From positions 60,829,334 to 60,893,333 of the forward strand of contig CM061134.1 of the NCBI GenBank assembly GCA_030789695.1: a stretch of DNA of 64,000 bases, given 5' to 3'. A program made the translations under genes and the position numbers. Numbering within the stretch: position 1 is the stretch's first letter; the number at the start of each line of letters is the position of its first letter. Of the stretch, positions 11,347 through 23,014 are shown piece by piece. This DNA is from Scilla litardierei. Taxonomy: Eukaryota > Streptophyta > Magnoliopsida > Asparagales > Asparagaceae. The notes beneath the pieces are model-generated. The model did no database searches and was not told the origin of the DNA. It saw only the letters and a list, made by a program, of their open reading frames with translations.

Positions 11347-13493
11347 TGTCATGACCCGCTTCCCTAAAATGGAGGCGAGACGTGAAAAGGTCCGCACGAG
11401 AATGGAGCTGTGAAGCCCCAAACCCGATAAGCGTCAATAAAACATAAGCAGGTCCATGTAACCACGAACGGAGCAACAATAATAATAAAAGGAGAGACAG
11501 AAATAAAATTCTCATATCTCATAAACTGTCCAACATGAAAGATAAGTCCAACATCCAGAAAAGCCACCAGGCTAAAAGAAAGAGTCTAAAGGCCCAGAAC
11601 AAGGCCAACAAAACCAACAATATAACAAAGTATAGGTGCTACGCACCGACAACAAAACAGCAGTCTAAAACAAAAGGGAACACAACGAAAACACTAGGAC
11701 TGGTCCCCAGTGTCCACGTACTCCCCGTCAAGCACAAGCTCGGGCTCGGCGTCAGCAAACACCTCGTCCTCAACAAGGTACTCAGGCTCAGGATCTAACA
11801 TGTGTCACCCAAAAGAGTAAAGGGGCACATGTCAGCAAGTCTAAAAGATTTGGGCAAGGAAACTGAAAGTAAGGCAACTAGCAACCTAGCAGTTATAGCA
11901 TGCATGACATGGCAGTTATAACATGAGTGCACAAGCAAGGCATGGCGAGACAATAAGTACAAGAGGACAATTATCGGGACAAGACAAGAGTAGCCAAGCT
12001 ACTAACAATCTCAATCAATTCACTATTCACGTTTGTAGATGTTTACGCCTTACAGCTGAATGGTATAACATTCACGCTGATTGGCCGCTTAACACTACCC
12101 CAAAACCCAGAGTTTACACCTTACCACTGCAGTTGCTGATCGGGCAGACTCCCAGTTGATTGGCCGCTTAACTCTTACCCTCAATACCCACAAGTAATCG
12201 AGCCAGGGTCCCTGCACACGAGCTCAGTACATGAGCCGGGGTTGCCCCGCACAGGAGCTCGCATTCTAGTTCATGATTCATAAACAATTGGCGTAGGGGT
12301 GCACCTAGCCGGAAACAAGCAATTCGGTCATTGGCTATCAACCAACACATGGCCCGCTTCTGGAACACGAGCCAGGAACACAAACATTGTAGCGAAGCTA
12401 CGCATTTACGGAAACACTTTAAGAATGCAATGACATGACAATTAATTTGCGTACCGTTAATAGAAATTAAACATGACATGGAAATTGTGCAACATGATAT
12501 ATGTCGGAACTAGCTTCGTTGTCAAGCTAGTTCCCCAATTTGCGCCTAGGCGAGTATCATTTCGTCGCCTAGCCTCTTTTACGCCTACAACAAGCAAAAT
12601 GGCCTAAACATGGCCTAAACCCTAAGTGGCAAGTTTCACTTACCTAGCACCGGGGATGACGATCACGAAGGTTCGTCTCGCGAATGCTAATCTACGGGAA
12701 AGTCGCTGTTATGGGGAAACAATCATCAAAACAACATTCATTCATTAGGGTTTCATAAAAATACAAATAGGTTATGAAAACATCAAGAGATCGATTTCTT
12801 ACCGTGAGGAGGCGGAAGAAACACTCCGGAGAACCTAGGGATCAGATCTGGAAACGAATGGAGAAGTTTGGAGAACTAGGGTTTTTGGGGGATTTTGGGG
12901 ATTTGATGAGATTTTGGGGAAGATGAGAGGTAGAATGAGTTGATGGAGGGTTTAGATGACGGATCTTGGTCTTGGAATGAAGGAATAAGGGTTGGAGGAA
13001 GATGGGGGCTCAATGGGGGAGAAACTAGGGTTTTTGGTCGAGTGGAGGAAGAAGAAAACGTTTGGGAGGGGTTTAAATAGGATGGGCTGGCGGCTGCCCA
13101 GAAATTAGGGTTTTAACACAGATTAGTCGATCAAAGAGCAACCACTGACCGACTAGTTTTGCAACTAGCTCGGTCGGCTCGACCAACGCAGACCGACTAA
13201 GTGTAAACAGTAACTTCTGAACGAAAATAGGATTTGGATTTAGTCCGGTCGATGAACAACTACTGATCGACTAGTTTGACATCTAGTCGGTCGGTAAACG
13301 TACTTAGACCGACTAAGAATGAACAGTATTGATACCAAAAATTAGTTGAAGAGTTAGTCGGTTAAAGAAGCATTGCTGACCGACTAGTTTGCAACCTAGT
13401 CGGTCAACCAACGTTCTTAGACCGACTAACGATAAACAGTAACTTCTGAGAAATTTAGAAAGCCAACTAGTCGGTCCAAGAAGGATTGCCGAC
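11347..13493 (-). repeat. Gypsy-1 right LTR (5' LTR), truncated
   Basis: Matches 4376-6535 of the left LTR with few differences, then stops at 13493 where Copia-A internal sequence resumes. About 330 bp including the sense-strand LTR start are gone. It contains array boxes from 13123 to the break, so the break lies inside the array. Confidence 0.87.
13123..13493. repeat. Palindromic box array in Gypsy-1 right LTR, cut in unit 4
   Basis: Three units and the start of a fourth, aligned with 6167-6530. The deletion junction follows GCCGACCGA at 13493. Confidence 0.85.
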
Positions 13494-14738
13494 CGATAAT
13501 TATTTCCATAAATGCTTTATCACATAGTATGAGATACTAAGCCATCTGTGTAATGTATACAGGTGGTTGATATGAAGCAAAGGATGAAAGAAGTTTCGAT
13601 GACAGTCGGCATCTGAGCAATCGTTGCTGCTGGGCCGTGCGAGGACTTCAAGAGACGTGAAGAAGAAGGAACTGATACTTATTTCCTTTTATGAATAAAA
13701 TGTATCGTTCCTTAAGTTAAAACAATGATTGAGTTTTTAACGCTCAAGGTTTATTATGATAAACACATTATGAGTCATTTTATGAATCCATTGCTTTAAT
13801 GAATGTCTCGGAAAATGTGCTTCTTTTGAAATTGTGATTTATTGCGAATGGCTTAAATTTCTGTGAATGTGGCTGCCTAAGCTAGTTGCATTAATTCTCG
13901 AGCTGACAAGCAGAGCATCTGAATAATTTGATTGTTTGGAGCTGACTTAATTTTATAGCCAGTCTATAGTTAAATATAAGTTCTAGGAGCGTATAAATTG
14001 TGTATGGTCACAATTATACGCATGTTAAGATTGATTCTTAATTCAAACTACATTTGATTCTTAAGAGTTATTATTAAATGTAGTTAAGTGAACAATACTA
14101 AGTAGGACGTTTGACTGAGTAAGTCAATATCAAGATTCCTTAAACCGATCTTGATGTGACTCATTCTTCAAACCCAACCTGACACTGGTACGTTCCATCT
14201 AAGCACTTCTCAATTGGTTATGCTTATCATATATATTCTAAATATGATTTAGATATATAATAGAAGTATTTAACCAGATAATTCTTAAAGTCAGTGGGAG
14301 CTAGCTCATATACTTAGTTCCGGTTTCTGACTAAGTCAAAAGGTTTCCAACTTATTTGAATCATCTATATTAGACACTGAATCAAAATAGTTTTGATTTA
14401 ATCGAATATATAGAGACTTAAGGTGTCACTTATGTACTTAACATATTGACACAAAATAATTGGAATGAGCTAAGACTGACTTATAGAAATGTTAGACCCT
14501 ACATCAAGATTGTATGAGCTAATTGTTAGCTATACAAAGAAAAGAAAATTGATCCAAATCAGTTTTCGAGGATCAACCTTGTGAGATCAAAAGATGTATA
14601 AATAAAAATCCATTAAAATGCATTATAGATATTCGTTAGTAAATCCACTCTTAGGTTTAACATATGATGGTCCGATGTGAATGATATGCTATAACGGTAT
14701 GAGATACCGAGATAAATAGCCTAAGTGCAACTGGGAGA
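13494..14738 (+). other. Residual Copia-A 3' internal sequence
   Basis: Mostly AT-rich and without coding potential; no pol domain found in any frame. It ends with AACTGGGAGA, the usual copia polypurine tract, directly before the 3' LTR. Confidence 0.65.
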
Positions 14739-16966
14739 TGTAGGAGGATAAATGCACATAAGGCAATTTATCCTTAGTATACGTCTCATTAAGATATTAT
14801 ATGGTATCAATTATACTAAGTATGAATTCGTTGAATCATATACTTAGATAATTTCCTTAGACTTATAGTTAGGTCCTTACGTATCCAGATGAGATCTCGA
14901 TTATGAGTTGTAAGTGACCGAATAGAAACTTAAGTCTTAAACGGTTTGTGGTCATAGATGTGTCGAGAACTGGATATCGGCACATCGGACAGACCACTGT
15001 GTCTTTGTCTTACCTTAGGGTAATGATGATCTGATAGTCATTCAACTTGGTAAAGTCGGAGATGAGATACAGGTGCTCATTGGAGAATGAGTTAACTGAA
15101 CGACCAACTTAGAGTTATTAAATGGTTAACTTTAACTAAACTGTCTATAAAACTCTAGGGTGATGATAGATAAGCTGGTCCTTTAGACCTAAAGTCATAT
15201 GTATGAACCTGTGAGTGAACAGTGTCGCTTAGACCTATGATCTAGCTTCGAGGCTAGGCCTGCTGAAAGATCTTAGGTTGGGTTACACCTGAAGCTCTCG
15301 AGGCGAGTAGATGACTAAGATGGGATTCGTCTCTTCCGTTAAAGGGAAGTTAGTGTCACAGGCTCAGTACGGTCTTTGTGTTAATCCTCATCCGAGGTAC
15401 GTTTTAAGATGTACAACGTGAATACAACAAAGACCGACGTAAACCGACCAATGTTGTCTAATGTGGTTGACAGTAAACCGTACCCTAGGCTAACAGAGAC
15501 ACAGTCTTGACGAAGGGACTATAGCTAACGGTATTCATCACTGACACAGCCAAAGTGAACCCAACGATACTTTTGTCAATGGGTCGATCACGTTATGATG
15601 ATTCTGAAACATGGACGACAACTGCTGCTCGTGGTGACCGTCGTCTAGGGGTTTTGAGTCCCAACCTGTAGTAAGGTCAGGCTGTAGGGTCTCACACCGA
15701 GTAGTATTCGTGTCTTAGTAATAGGAAGATATATAAGAGGAATTCATTCGATGAAATGGAATAGTTAAGTTCACAAGCTAGTTGTGAGACTAAGTCGTAG
15801 ATGTGGACAATGTTGCATTCGATGCAAACAAGATTAAACATGTCGTAAATTGGTTACAACAATATTTGTAGGAACAAAAGCATTGGAAAGGGTTACCTGG
15901 TCGACGAGATCGTCCCGGTCTAAACACAGGTTCAAACCGCGTCTAAAACGGAGCTCAAACGAGCCCGGAAACGCAAAAACAGTCAAAGGCAAGAGTGGGT
16001 TAAACCCACTGGGGAAGCGGGTCCACCCGTTAAGCTTAGCGGGTGCGCCCGCAACTTAAGTTAATTAGGGTTTTTTGAAACCCTTTTGACGGCTACGAAA
16101 ATTGACTTTTTTCCCATCTTTGGGCAATTGTTTGAGGGGTCAAACGAAGTCGGAATTCGTTGCCGTTCGTTCCTACGCGTTCACCATTCGAAGCCCTTTG
16201 AAATAATAGCTTGTTTGGTGTCTAAAGTTTAATGGATGAAGAGATTTAATTCGTTGAAGTTAGCCTTTGTGAAAGGCTTAATAAACTTCAATTAGCCAAA
16301 TTAAATCCCTCTTCTTTAATCTTTGTCCACATTGCTCGCAACGAAAAGAGTGGTGCCGACTCCCTATATAAATAGGGGTGCACTCTCTTCATTGTACAAC
16401 GCACCAAGTCTTCGATCGAGTAGCTCCGAATTTTTGAGCAAGCTCGATCTACGACTTAAACTATTCTTCCTCTCTTTTTCCTATTCTCCCGACTAGTCCT
16501 AGCAAGACTACGAAGGGGGTTTGGATTCAGATCTAGACGTCTAAGACGTGGGTCTACTCAAGTGAAAACTTCTGCCGCAAGTGATCGGCTCGGAGGCGGG
16601 TGTTGGCTTGGGTGGATCAGTTCGAAGGTGCAAGGCGGCTCGGGTGGATCGAGTCAAGGCGGTTCGGCTACGAGGAGCATTAGAAGCCGGTGCGGTACAT
16701 CTTGCCTGCTCCAGGGTTGAGATTCCAGGTATGTTCTTTAAAGCTTTTTAGTGTAATTTAAATTTCGTCGCAGTAGGATAGATCCCTCTTAGGGTGGTCA
16801 GATCCACCCTAAGTTGGTCTAGATCGGGCTAGGTTTTGGCTCTCCCAGGGCCTAGCTAAAATGTTTAGCTAGTATGATTTTATTTCCGCTGCGCTTTATG
16901 CCTCCGTGGTCCGTCCGACTTTGGACGGGCACAGATCTGAGCTCTGAGGGTCCGCCAAACCCTTCA
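14739..16966 (+). repeat. Copia-A 3' LTR (complete, 2228 bp)
   Basis: Starts TGTAGGAGGATAAATGC after the purine tract and ends ...CCCTTCA. TATA box TATATAAATA at 16365-16374, matching 941-950 in the 5' copy. Very long for copia. Confidence 0.88.
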
Positions 16967-18432
16967 CAAGGATCTCCTCCTTCTTCGATTTGAAGGTCGT
17001 GAGCGCCGCCTCGCAGATTGGGTGACCATGTTTCCCCAGCCTAAATGGTGGGTACCATAAGGGCCAGCGCACGACAGTCGCAGCCCGGCTGATTTTGGCC
17101 GGCCCCACCGGAGGCTTAGGAGGGGCGACCGAATGGAGGGGAACCGCAGTGATCACATCGACTGGCAGACCCTGGGACGCGGTGACTGTCATGTCGGTCA
17201 CCAGCTCATCGAGTGGGTCGAGGTCGATGCAGCTACCCCACGCCGCGTCGCTCGTGTAGGAAAAGTGAGCGGTTAACGCGGGCTCCTTCCTCGACTTCTT
17301 ACTCCTCTCCTCCCTCTCGGCCTGAGCGGTGGTCACCCCCTCTTGGCTCCGCTTCTGCCCGACCTACGTTGAGTTCTTGGGCGCATGCTCCTTGCCATTG
17401 CCCTTAGTCACTGGCTCCTTGGTCGTCGCCTCCCTTGCCATCTTTATCATATCTTCTCTTGAGAGACTCATGGTCGCACCTGCAAAAAGAAAACAGATCA
17501 TGGTGAGCATATCAGAAGTTGATCGCTAAGCTCAGAGTACCTTCGAGCCAGACGTGCTCGATGATCTGCTCGACCACGACCAAGTCCTGGAAGTTCTGCT
17601 CTCCTTGGGAATTTCCTTCAGGATCTTGGCATTCTCCAAGTTGTTCCCCTTAAGGACCACTTCAGTGTTCACCGAGGGATTCAAGGTCCCCCCCAGTTCG
17701 ACCTCGGAGCCAAGTCTGCTGGCGTCGAGATGAAGACAAACCTCTCCTTCCAGTCTCTAACCTTGCCCGACATATTGAGAACCGAAGGCTGCCCCCTCCT
17801 CGCACATACATAGTAGTACGCCCCCTTCCTCTTCGCCTCATAGAAGTACTGGAACATCGGCAGGGTCTGACTTATGCCATTGGCGGAGCAGAGGACGAGG
17901 AAGCCGACCATGGAACTGATGGAGTTCAACATCAGTTGGAAGAGGGGGAGTTCAAGGAAGTGAAGGACGAGGAGGAGGAAGGGATGGAGCAGAAACCGAA
18001 GCCCAAGGGGGAAGGATGGATAATAGACACCGACCTCGTTATCCCTTGGGGAGCAAACTCGTTCGTTGAATTCGGGGAGGCGAACAGTGTAGGACGGTCT
18101 GATGTAGCTGGACCAGACAATGGGGATATAAGAGGTCGGCAGTTGGGACACTTGGGCTAGGATCTCCGTGGGGACCGTAGTCGTGACTTCGCTGCCGCCC
18201 GAAACCCTGACGGCCGACCTGGGCCACTTTCCTTTCTTGGGGTCCCTTTGGATCGACGACGACGAGGCGACAGCATGCCTGACGGCTAGGTCTACCTCCC
18301 ACTCCTCCGTCCAAGACATCGCCGGCTCCTCCCACACCACCGGCTCCTCTGATTCTACGGCTCGCCTTCCTCAAGTTCGCCGAACCACCCCTCGACGTAG
18401 GAATTTGAAGCGAAACAATGAGATGAAGCCAT
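16967..18432 (-). pseudogene. Antisense ORF of a Tat-like gypsy remnant (PF04195-type putative gypsy transposon domain)
   Basis: Minus-strand coding remnant, probably starting at the ATG at 18432. Its frames hold the pattern seen in plant proteins labelled putative gypsy-type transposon (Transposase_28): EVGVYYPSFPLGLRFLLHPF, then SMVGFLVLCSANGISQTLP, KGAYYYVCARRG and WKERFVFI, between about 17730 and 18060. The downstream part, at 16967-17336, is rich in charged residues. Reading needs frameshifts near 18360 and 17600. Such antisense ORFs are known beside the 3' LTR of Tat-lineage gypsy elements, which fits the plus-strand LTR at 18828. Copia-A inserted into it at 16967. Function in Tat elements is not known. 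Confidence 0.7.
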
Positions 18433-18596
18433 TGGATAGATCGAGAGAATACCTAGAAAACAAGAAGATGATCGGAGCTTTGATGGCAGCGGATGGACAA
18501 CGGCGTGACGATCGACGGAGAGAGCTCTAAGCAACGACGGAGGGAAGCGAAATTTTTTGAAAATGAGTGCAGAAACTCCCTCTCGATGCCCCATGT

Positions 18597-18609
18597 CTCT
18601 ATTTATAGG
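18597..18609 (-). promoter_or_regulatory. TATA box for the antisense ORF
   Basis: CCTATAAATAGAG on the minus strand, about 165 bases ahead of the ATG at 18432. It suggests the ORF has its own promoter facing away from the LTR. The rest of 18433-18827 shows nothing else. Confidence 0.6.
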
Positions 18610-18827
18610 GAGAGTCGGGCAATCTCAGCCGTCGGATGTAGGCCACGTGGCAAGATCTGGGCGAGTCTGACGCTTTAACTTCCCCCCACGATCACATCAG
18701 CCACGTGTCATGCTCCGAGCAGTCAGACGCCTCGATCCTCCCTCGTCGCCGAATCACCATGATAACCTAAGGGATTCGACAGTCAATTCGAATTAAATGC
18801 TACCGACCAGCCCTCATCCAATGGGAG

Positions 18828-19784
18828 TGTGACACGTCATCCGAGCTGAGCCGGGCATGCCAACTCGAACTCGAATGACGAGGCAATTGTTACGGCCTTA
18901 AGGCCATCCCAGAAAATAAAGGCCAATATATTCGAAGCCCAAACGAACAGCCCTCCGACCATCCCGAAGGAGAACAAGCCTGAACGGGAAGCTCGCCTTC
19001 CTAAGAGACAAGCTCCCCTACTATCCATCCGAAGAAGCACGGCCAGAGAAAGACTCGGGACGCCAAGCTCGGACGCCGAGCTTGGCACACCCTCAGGGCG
19101 ACTTACCGTGAAGGGCGACCTACCATGAATAAATATCTCTGACAGTGTGACGTAGGGCCACCTACGCCCCCATTAATGCCAGAGGTTAAGAGCGAGAACT
19201 GATAGTCACCCATCGTGTCTCTCATTAATGCATTAATGATCCTGACACCTTCTGACACCCGTTAATGCATAAATATCTCTGACACCCTAGCCGACTTATC
19301 GCGTCCCCACTTGTGCTCCAGCTAAGCAGACTCGACAAGTGATTGGACGGCGAACAACCGACTCTCAACCCTATAAATACCCCCCTCTAGCCGCCAAGAA
19401 GGGGGTTGGTTAGTTCCTATCCAATACTCAAGGTCGGATATCCCCATTTATCTGTGCCTTCCTCATAAGCTCACCACACAAAGACGATCTACCTTAAGAT
19501 CGTCCAGCGTGTCCGACCTACTCCTTAAAATTCACCCAATGACTTAATCATCGGAGAGGCTACGTGTTGATAGCCAACTCAACCTTTCTGATGTGTTGTT
19601 CTTCTCGCAGGAAGCTCGGCACAGCTACCAGCGTTCGGCGACTGACAGACGACCTTGAAACCTTCGCCTACGGAGTGTGTTCCTAGTCACTCTAGCCTCA
19701 TCGACAACACCATACTTGTAATCATTGTACCCGTGATTCCCTCATAAAATAAATTCTATTGTTGGACAGACTTGACCCGCAACA
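18828..19784 (+). repeat. LTR of Tat-like gypsy remnant (Tat-1)
   Basis: Begins TGTGACACGTC right after ATGGGAG (short purine tract, 18821-18827) and ends ACCCGCAACA. TATAAATA at 19372-19379. The end matches that of the second Tat-like LTR at 40441 (CCGCAACA on its sense strand). Boundaries are inferred since the partner LTR is not in the window. Confidence 0.6.
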
Positions 19785-20470
19785 CACATATTTGCGTGTT
19801 TGCCATCCCCCTCATCCCACTTTGCAAAAAACCAAAAAAAATTAATTACATCTTTGCCCTACCGGCTTTTGCCCTATAACCCCCAAGGTTTCTGTGTTCA
19901 ATCTTTTACCCCAATGATGCCGGCACACACACCCACACTTCTTGCTCCTTTTCGGTTACACCCATACTTTTTGCTCCTTTTCAGTTGACGCGTTCAGCGC
20001 ATCCTGTTCGCTAGGATTTTTTCTTGCGACGTGCACTGTGTAAACAACAATATTATAAAACATATTATTTTAGTAGAATTCAGCTCTAAATGTTATATAA
20101 TATTCTGTTTTCCGTTCATTTTTATACTGGTATATATAAATCCTTTATACAATTGGTGAAGTTGTCCTAGGTGGAGGTTAAAATATGACTATGACAAAAG
20201 TGGACCTCTCCTAGGACAAAAGTGTCCACCTCACCCCAAAACCCACCCCCAAGCCCACTTATTTACATGTTTGACATCCTCTCATAAAAAACCCATCCAA
20301 ACTCACTTATTTACATGTTTGCCATTCACCCCAAAAATACGAAAAAACCCTCACTTATTTATATGTTTGCCACCCCATGTTTTTTTGCATTTTAACCCCC
20401 GGACTTTGCACTTTTTGCCCCCCGACGATACACACACACATTTCTCATTCTTTTTCGGTTGCGTACGTTC
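19785..20470. repeat. AT-rich intergenic sequence with degenerate local repeats
   Basis: CACTTATTTACATGTTTGCCA-like segments occur near 19785, 20257, 20298 and 20350. The stretch around 19905-20030 resembles 20390-20510 (acacacac followed by TTTTTCGGTT), so one region was duplicated. No gene seen. Confidence 0.5.
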
Positions 20471-20716
20471 ATCACATACTCTTTGTTGAGATTTTTTTTG
20501 CTCCGTTTACTGTGTGCCATGTTTTTTTAAGTATATATATAACATTTATGTGTAGGGGTGGGCATCGGGTTTATCCGATTGTTTAAATCAGATCCGAATC
20601 ACATACTCTTTGTTGAGATTTTTTTTGCTCCGTGCCATGTTTTTTTAAGTATATATATAACATTTATGTGTAGGGGTGGGCATCGGGTTTATCCGATTGT
20701 TTAAATCAGATCCGAA
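20471..20716. repeat. Direct duplication of ~127 bp at the left end of a hAT-like element
   Basis: ATCACATACTCTTTGTTGAG starts at 20471 and again at 20598; both copies run through the element end TAGGGGTGGGCA. The second copy lacks 9 bases after CTCCG. Confidence 0.85.
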
Positions 20717-21480
20717 TCCGAAACCGATTTACTTCGGACGGGTTAAAAAATTCCGAACCCCGATTCCGATAAATCGGGTTCAAACCGAACACATCCGAAT
20801 TCGTAATCGGACAACGACATCAGGTCCGAAAACCGATTCCGATTCGGCCCAGCAAGTAAACAGGAACCTTAGAGCTCACTTAACCTGGATCTACCCGGCC
20901 CAACCAATGGCGAAAGCGGTTCTCCCATTCTCTAACTTATTGCACAATAGTCTCGTTAATTTGCCCGATGTGGGACTATCATTTCGCATTACGCTCGCTC
21001 CTGCAAAGGCGGTTCTCGAAGAAGCAACATGTTTAAAAATTGCTTATTTGGGCACTCAAAGGCTGTGAACCACCAACAGTGGGGGGCTCAACGGTCAATA
21101 GGGAGAAGTCTTGTAGGTGGTGATGTTGACTCACCCTCATACGTTTAAAGTACCTATGTCTAAAACACTTTGCCCGATGTGGGATTATTGACACGCCTTT
21201 GCAGCTCTCGCTTTCATAGACCCGCCTCATTTGCTTATCTGTTTAATCCCACATCGGTGGGAACAAGGAAAATTATATTGTTTAAATTGTTGTGCCAGGT
21301 ATTGCGGAGATAAACAAGCGGAATATCGGACGGCGAGGTTGAGTGTGTGATCCGCTTTCCGATTCCGGATTGTTTCGGTTTGAAGATTATTATCCGAATC
21401 CGAATCCGATTTTTGGTTAACCGAATATTCGGAACCGGATTCGTGTACGGAATCGGAACTGGGTTTTTTGCCCACCCCTA
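20671..21480. mobile_element. Non-autonomous hAT-like DNA transposon
   Basis: Terminal inverted repeats TAGGGGTGGGCA (20671) and TGCCCACCCCTA (ends 21480), 810 bp apart. Subterminal regions are full of TCCGAATCCGA-type repeats in both orientations, typical of hAT ends, where transposase binds. No transposase remains. A clean 8-bp target duplication is not visible, only TATGTG at each edge overlapping the terminus. Confidence 0.7.
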
Positions 21481-21823
21481 TGTGCGTATGAAAATTGCCC
21501 CACTGAGGGTACGTATAAATTGTTCAGTACACATAAAAAAAATTAAAGAAGAATATGCTAGAATTAGACCGTCCAACAAAGATCCAGTCTTCATTAATTC
21601 ATTAATTAATTACTAAAACTTAATGTACGGTATTATCCTGGGGCCCACTCTCACATTGACTGCGCGAGAAAATTAAGCCACATTTGCACCGCGAAGACTG
21701 ACTGGAGAGTTAAGATTAGATACGCCGCTCGTTCTCGAAGACCTCTTCTTCCTTCTTTCTCTCTCTAAAAGGGGAAGGGGTTTAGAGAGAAAAAGGAGAG
21801 ATAGCTCTTTAGAGAGTGGATCA
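21481..21823 (+). promoter_or_regulatory. Upstream region and 5' UTR of the ARM-repeat gene
   Basis: GGGCCCA at 21641-21647 resembles the site II / TCP elements common in plant housekeeping promoters. A pyrimidine patch, CCTCTTCTTCCTTCTTTCTC, at about 21740 marks a likely core promoter or 5' UTR. No TATA box seen. Roles inferred from sequence pattern. Confidence 0.4.
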
Positions 21824-23014
21824 ATGGAGGAGAGCAATCGGGCGGAAGTTCTCGAGGCTCTCGAAGCTCTGAAGGCTGCGTCCAAGGACATAGAGGCGAA
21901 CTCCGACGAGTCCGACTGCAACTCACCGTCGATGAAGGCCCTCCTCGAGCTCGAGACCGGCTCCGTCGACCTCCTCTCCGGCGACCCCAAGCTTAGCGCT
22001 CTCTCCTCCCTCCTCTCCCGCCTCAAATCCCTCGCATCCTCCATCAAATCCGACAAGGCAGGAAAAACTGGTGGCGGCGGCCTCCGATCCCTTATCCGGA
22101 GGCGATCCGGAGGCGGCAGCGAGATCTCCCGCGTAGCCGGCTCCATCGGATCCGAGCTCCAGTCCTGGATCGACCGCCAGTCCATGGATAGATTGATATC
22201 TCTCTCCACCTCGGACGAAGAGAAATCCGCTCGGCTGATGGCCCTCGAATCTCGCCTCTCTCAAGGATTCGATACTAATTTACAGGATTTGCTGCTCAGA
22301 TCCGGCGTCTTCTCCGCCGTTGAATCTCTCCTATCGGATCCTAGTTCTTCGAAAAGGGTCCGCGAGCGAGCCGCGGAGGCGGTCCTCGCCTTCGTCCGGT
22401 TCAACAAGAACGTGTTCGTCGGCGAGGTCCTGATGGGCCCCACCGTCAGATCCCTCGTCTCGACGCCCTCGGCGACCTCCCTGCGTGTTCTCAACGGCCT
22501 GATCGCCTCTATCCGGAGCCCGCTCATCGACCAGCTCCACGCCGACGGCCACATATCAAAGATCATCTCCCTCCTCTCTCCGTCCAACGGCGACGTCGAG
22601 GTCAAGACACTCGCCTTCGACACGGTCCTCGAGATCGGGTACTTCGGGCGGAAGGAGGCGATCGACGACATGCTAGAGCAGGGCCTGGTGGTGAAGCTGG
22701 TGGAGCTCCAGAGATCGGAGCTGGGGGGATCGAATTCGACGATGGAGATTGAGGGCGGAGAGGAGGGAGTGAAGGTCGGGGGAGTGATCAGGAGCAAGCG
22801 GGGGGAGAAGGAGCGGAGGTTCTTGGAGGCGCACCCGTTTGCGAGCTGCGTGGCGAGGTTCGCGATACAGCTGGAGGTCGGGGAAGGGCTGAGGCAGCGG
22901 GAGAAGAGGTCCCTCAAGCTGGAGGTGCTGAGGAGAGCTCGGGAGGCGGTGTGCTCCGACGCCGAGGCAGCCACTATCGTCGCCGAGGTCCTGTGGGGGC
23001 CCGTTTCGTGGTGA
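21824..23014 (+). CDS. ARM-repeat superfamily protein (U-box/PUB-like ARM, no U-box)
   Basis: Intact single-exon gene of 396 residues and the only convincing host gene. It starts at ATGGAGGAG with a fair plant context (TCAATGG) and ends in TGA. Residues 1-75 are helical and Ser/Leu-rich, 80-100 a Gly/Arg/Ser linker (GGGGLRSLIRRRSGGGSE), and from about 110 to 392 come repeated helix pairs of armadillo type: LLLRSGVFSAVESLL, SKRVRERAAEAVLAFV, ATSLRVLNGLIASIR, HISKIISLL, VKTLAFDTVLEIG, VVKLVELQRSEL. An acidic Gly/Glu loop breaks the helices at about 302-320. No U-box, kinase domain, signal peptide or membrane segment. ARM folds mediate protein binding, so it is probably a cytosolic or nuclear adaptor; the partner is unknown. 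GC-rich codons contrast with the flanking repeats. Confidence 0.85.
   Translation: MEESNRAEVLEALEALKAASKDIEANSDESDCNSPSMKALLELETGSVDLLSGDPKLSALSSLLSRLKSLASSIKSDKAGKTGGGGLRSLIRRRSGGGSEISRVAGSIGSELQSWIDRQSMDRLISLSTSDEEKSARLMALESRLSQGFDTNLQDLLLRSGVFSAVESLLSDPSSSKRVRERAAEAVLAFVRFNKNVFVGEVLMGPTVRSLVSTPSATSLRVLNGLIASIRSPLIDQLHADGHISKIISLLSPSNGDVEVKTLAFDTVLEIGYFGRKEAIDDMLEQGLVVKLVELQRSELGGSNSTMEIEGGEEGVKVGGVIRSKRGEKERRFLEAHPFASCVARFAIQLEVGEGLRQREKRSLKLEVLRRAREAVCSDAEAATIVAEVLWGPVSW

Larger units (their letters stand above)
4341..13493 (-). mobile_element. Gypsy-1: Ty3/gypsy chromovirus, rearranged and inactive, nested in Copia-A
   Basis: Minus-strand element. Two direct LTR copies (4376-6855 and 11347-13493, the latter cut short) flank a gag-pol region read right to left: gag, protease, RT, RNase H, integrase, C-terminal chromovirus tail. 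This domain order is Ty3/gypsy. Several stops and frameshifts make it inactive. Structure is abnormal. Both LTRs have the same Copia-A gag plus gypsy leader sequence on their left side, the gag N-terminus is missing, and the right LTR lacks its last ~330 bp. No target duplication can be read. Confidence 0.85.
1..16966 (+). mobile_element. Copia-A: Ty1/copia LTR retrotransposon, 5' end outside window, pol missing, hosts Gypsy-1
   Basis: Bases 1-1542 repeat near the other end at about 15426-16966, so this is an LTR element cut by the window start. A tRNA initiator-Met primer site follows the 5' LTR and a copia-type gag follows a long AT-rich leader. No protease, integrase or reverse transcriptase is left: after the nested Gypsy-1 only about 1.2 kb of non-coding internal sequence precedes the 3' LTR. 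The pol was probably lost in the deletion that also cut the Gypsy-1 right LTR, but an originally gag-only element cannot be excluded. The two LTRs differ by roughly 4-5 percent by eye, so the element is older than most others here. The candidate right target-site copy is the five bases after 16966; the left copy is outside the window. Lineage within copia not assigned. Confidence 0.85.

Noticed and set aside
22261..22974. 237-codon minus-strand ORF
   Set aside because: Antisense shadow of the GC-rich ARM-repeat gene; the plus-strand frame has start context, length and helical repeats.
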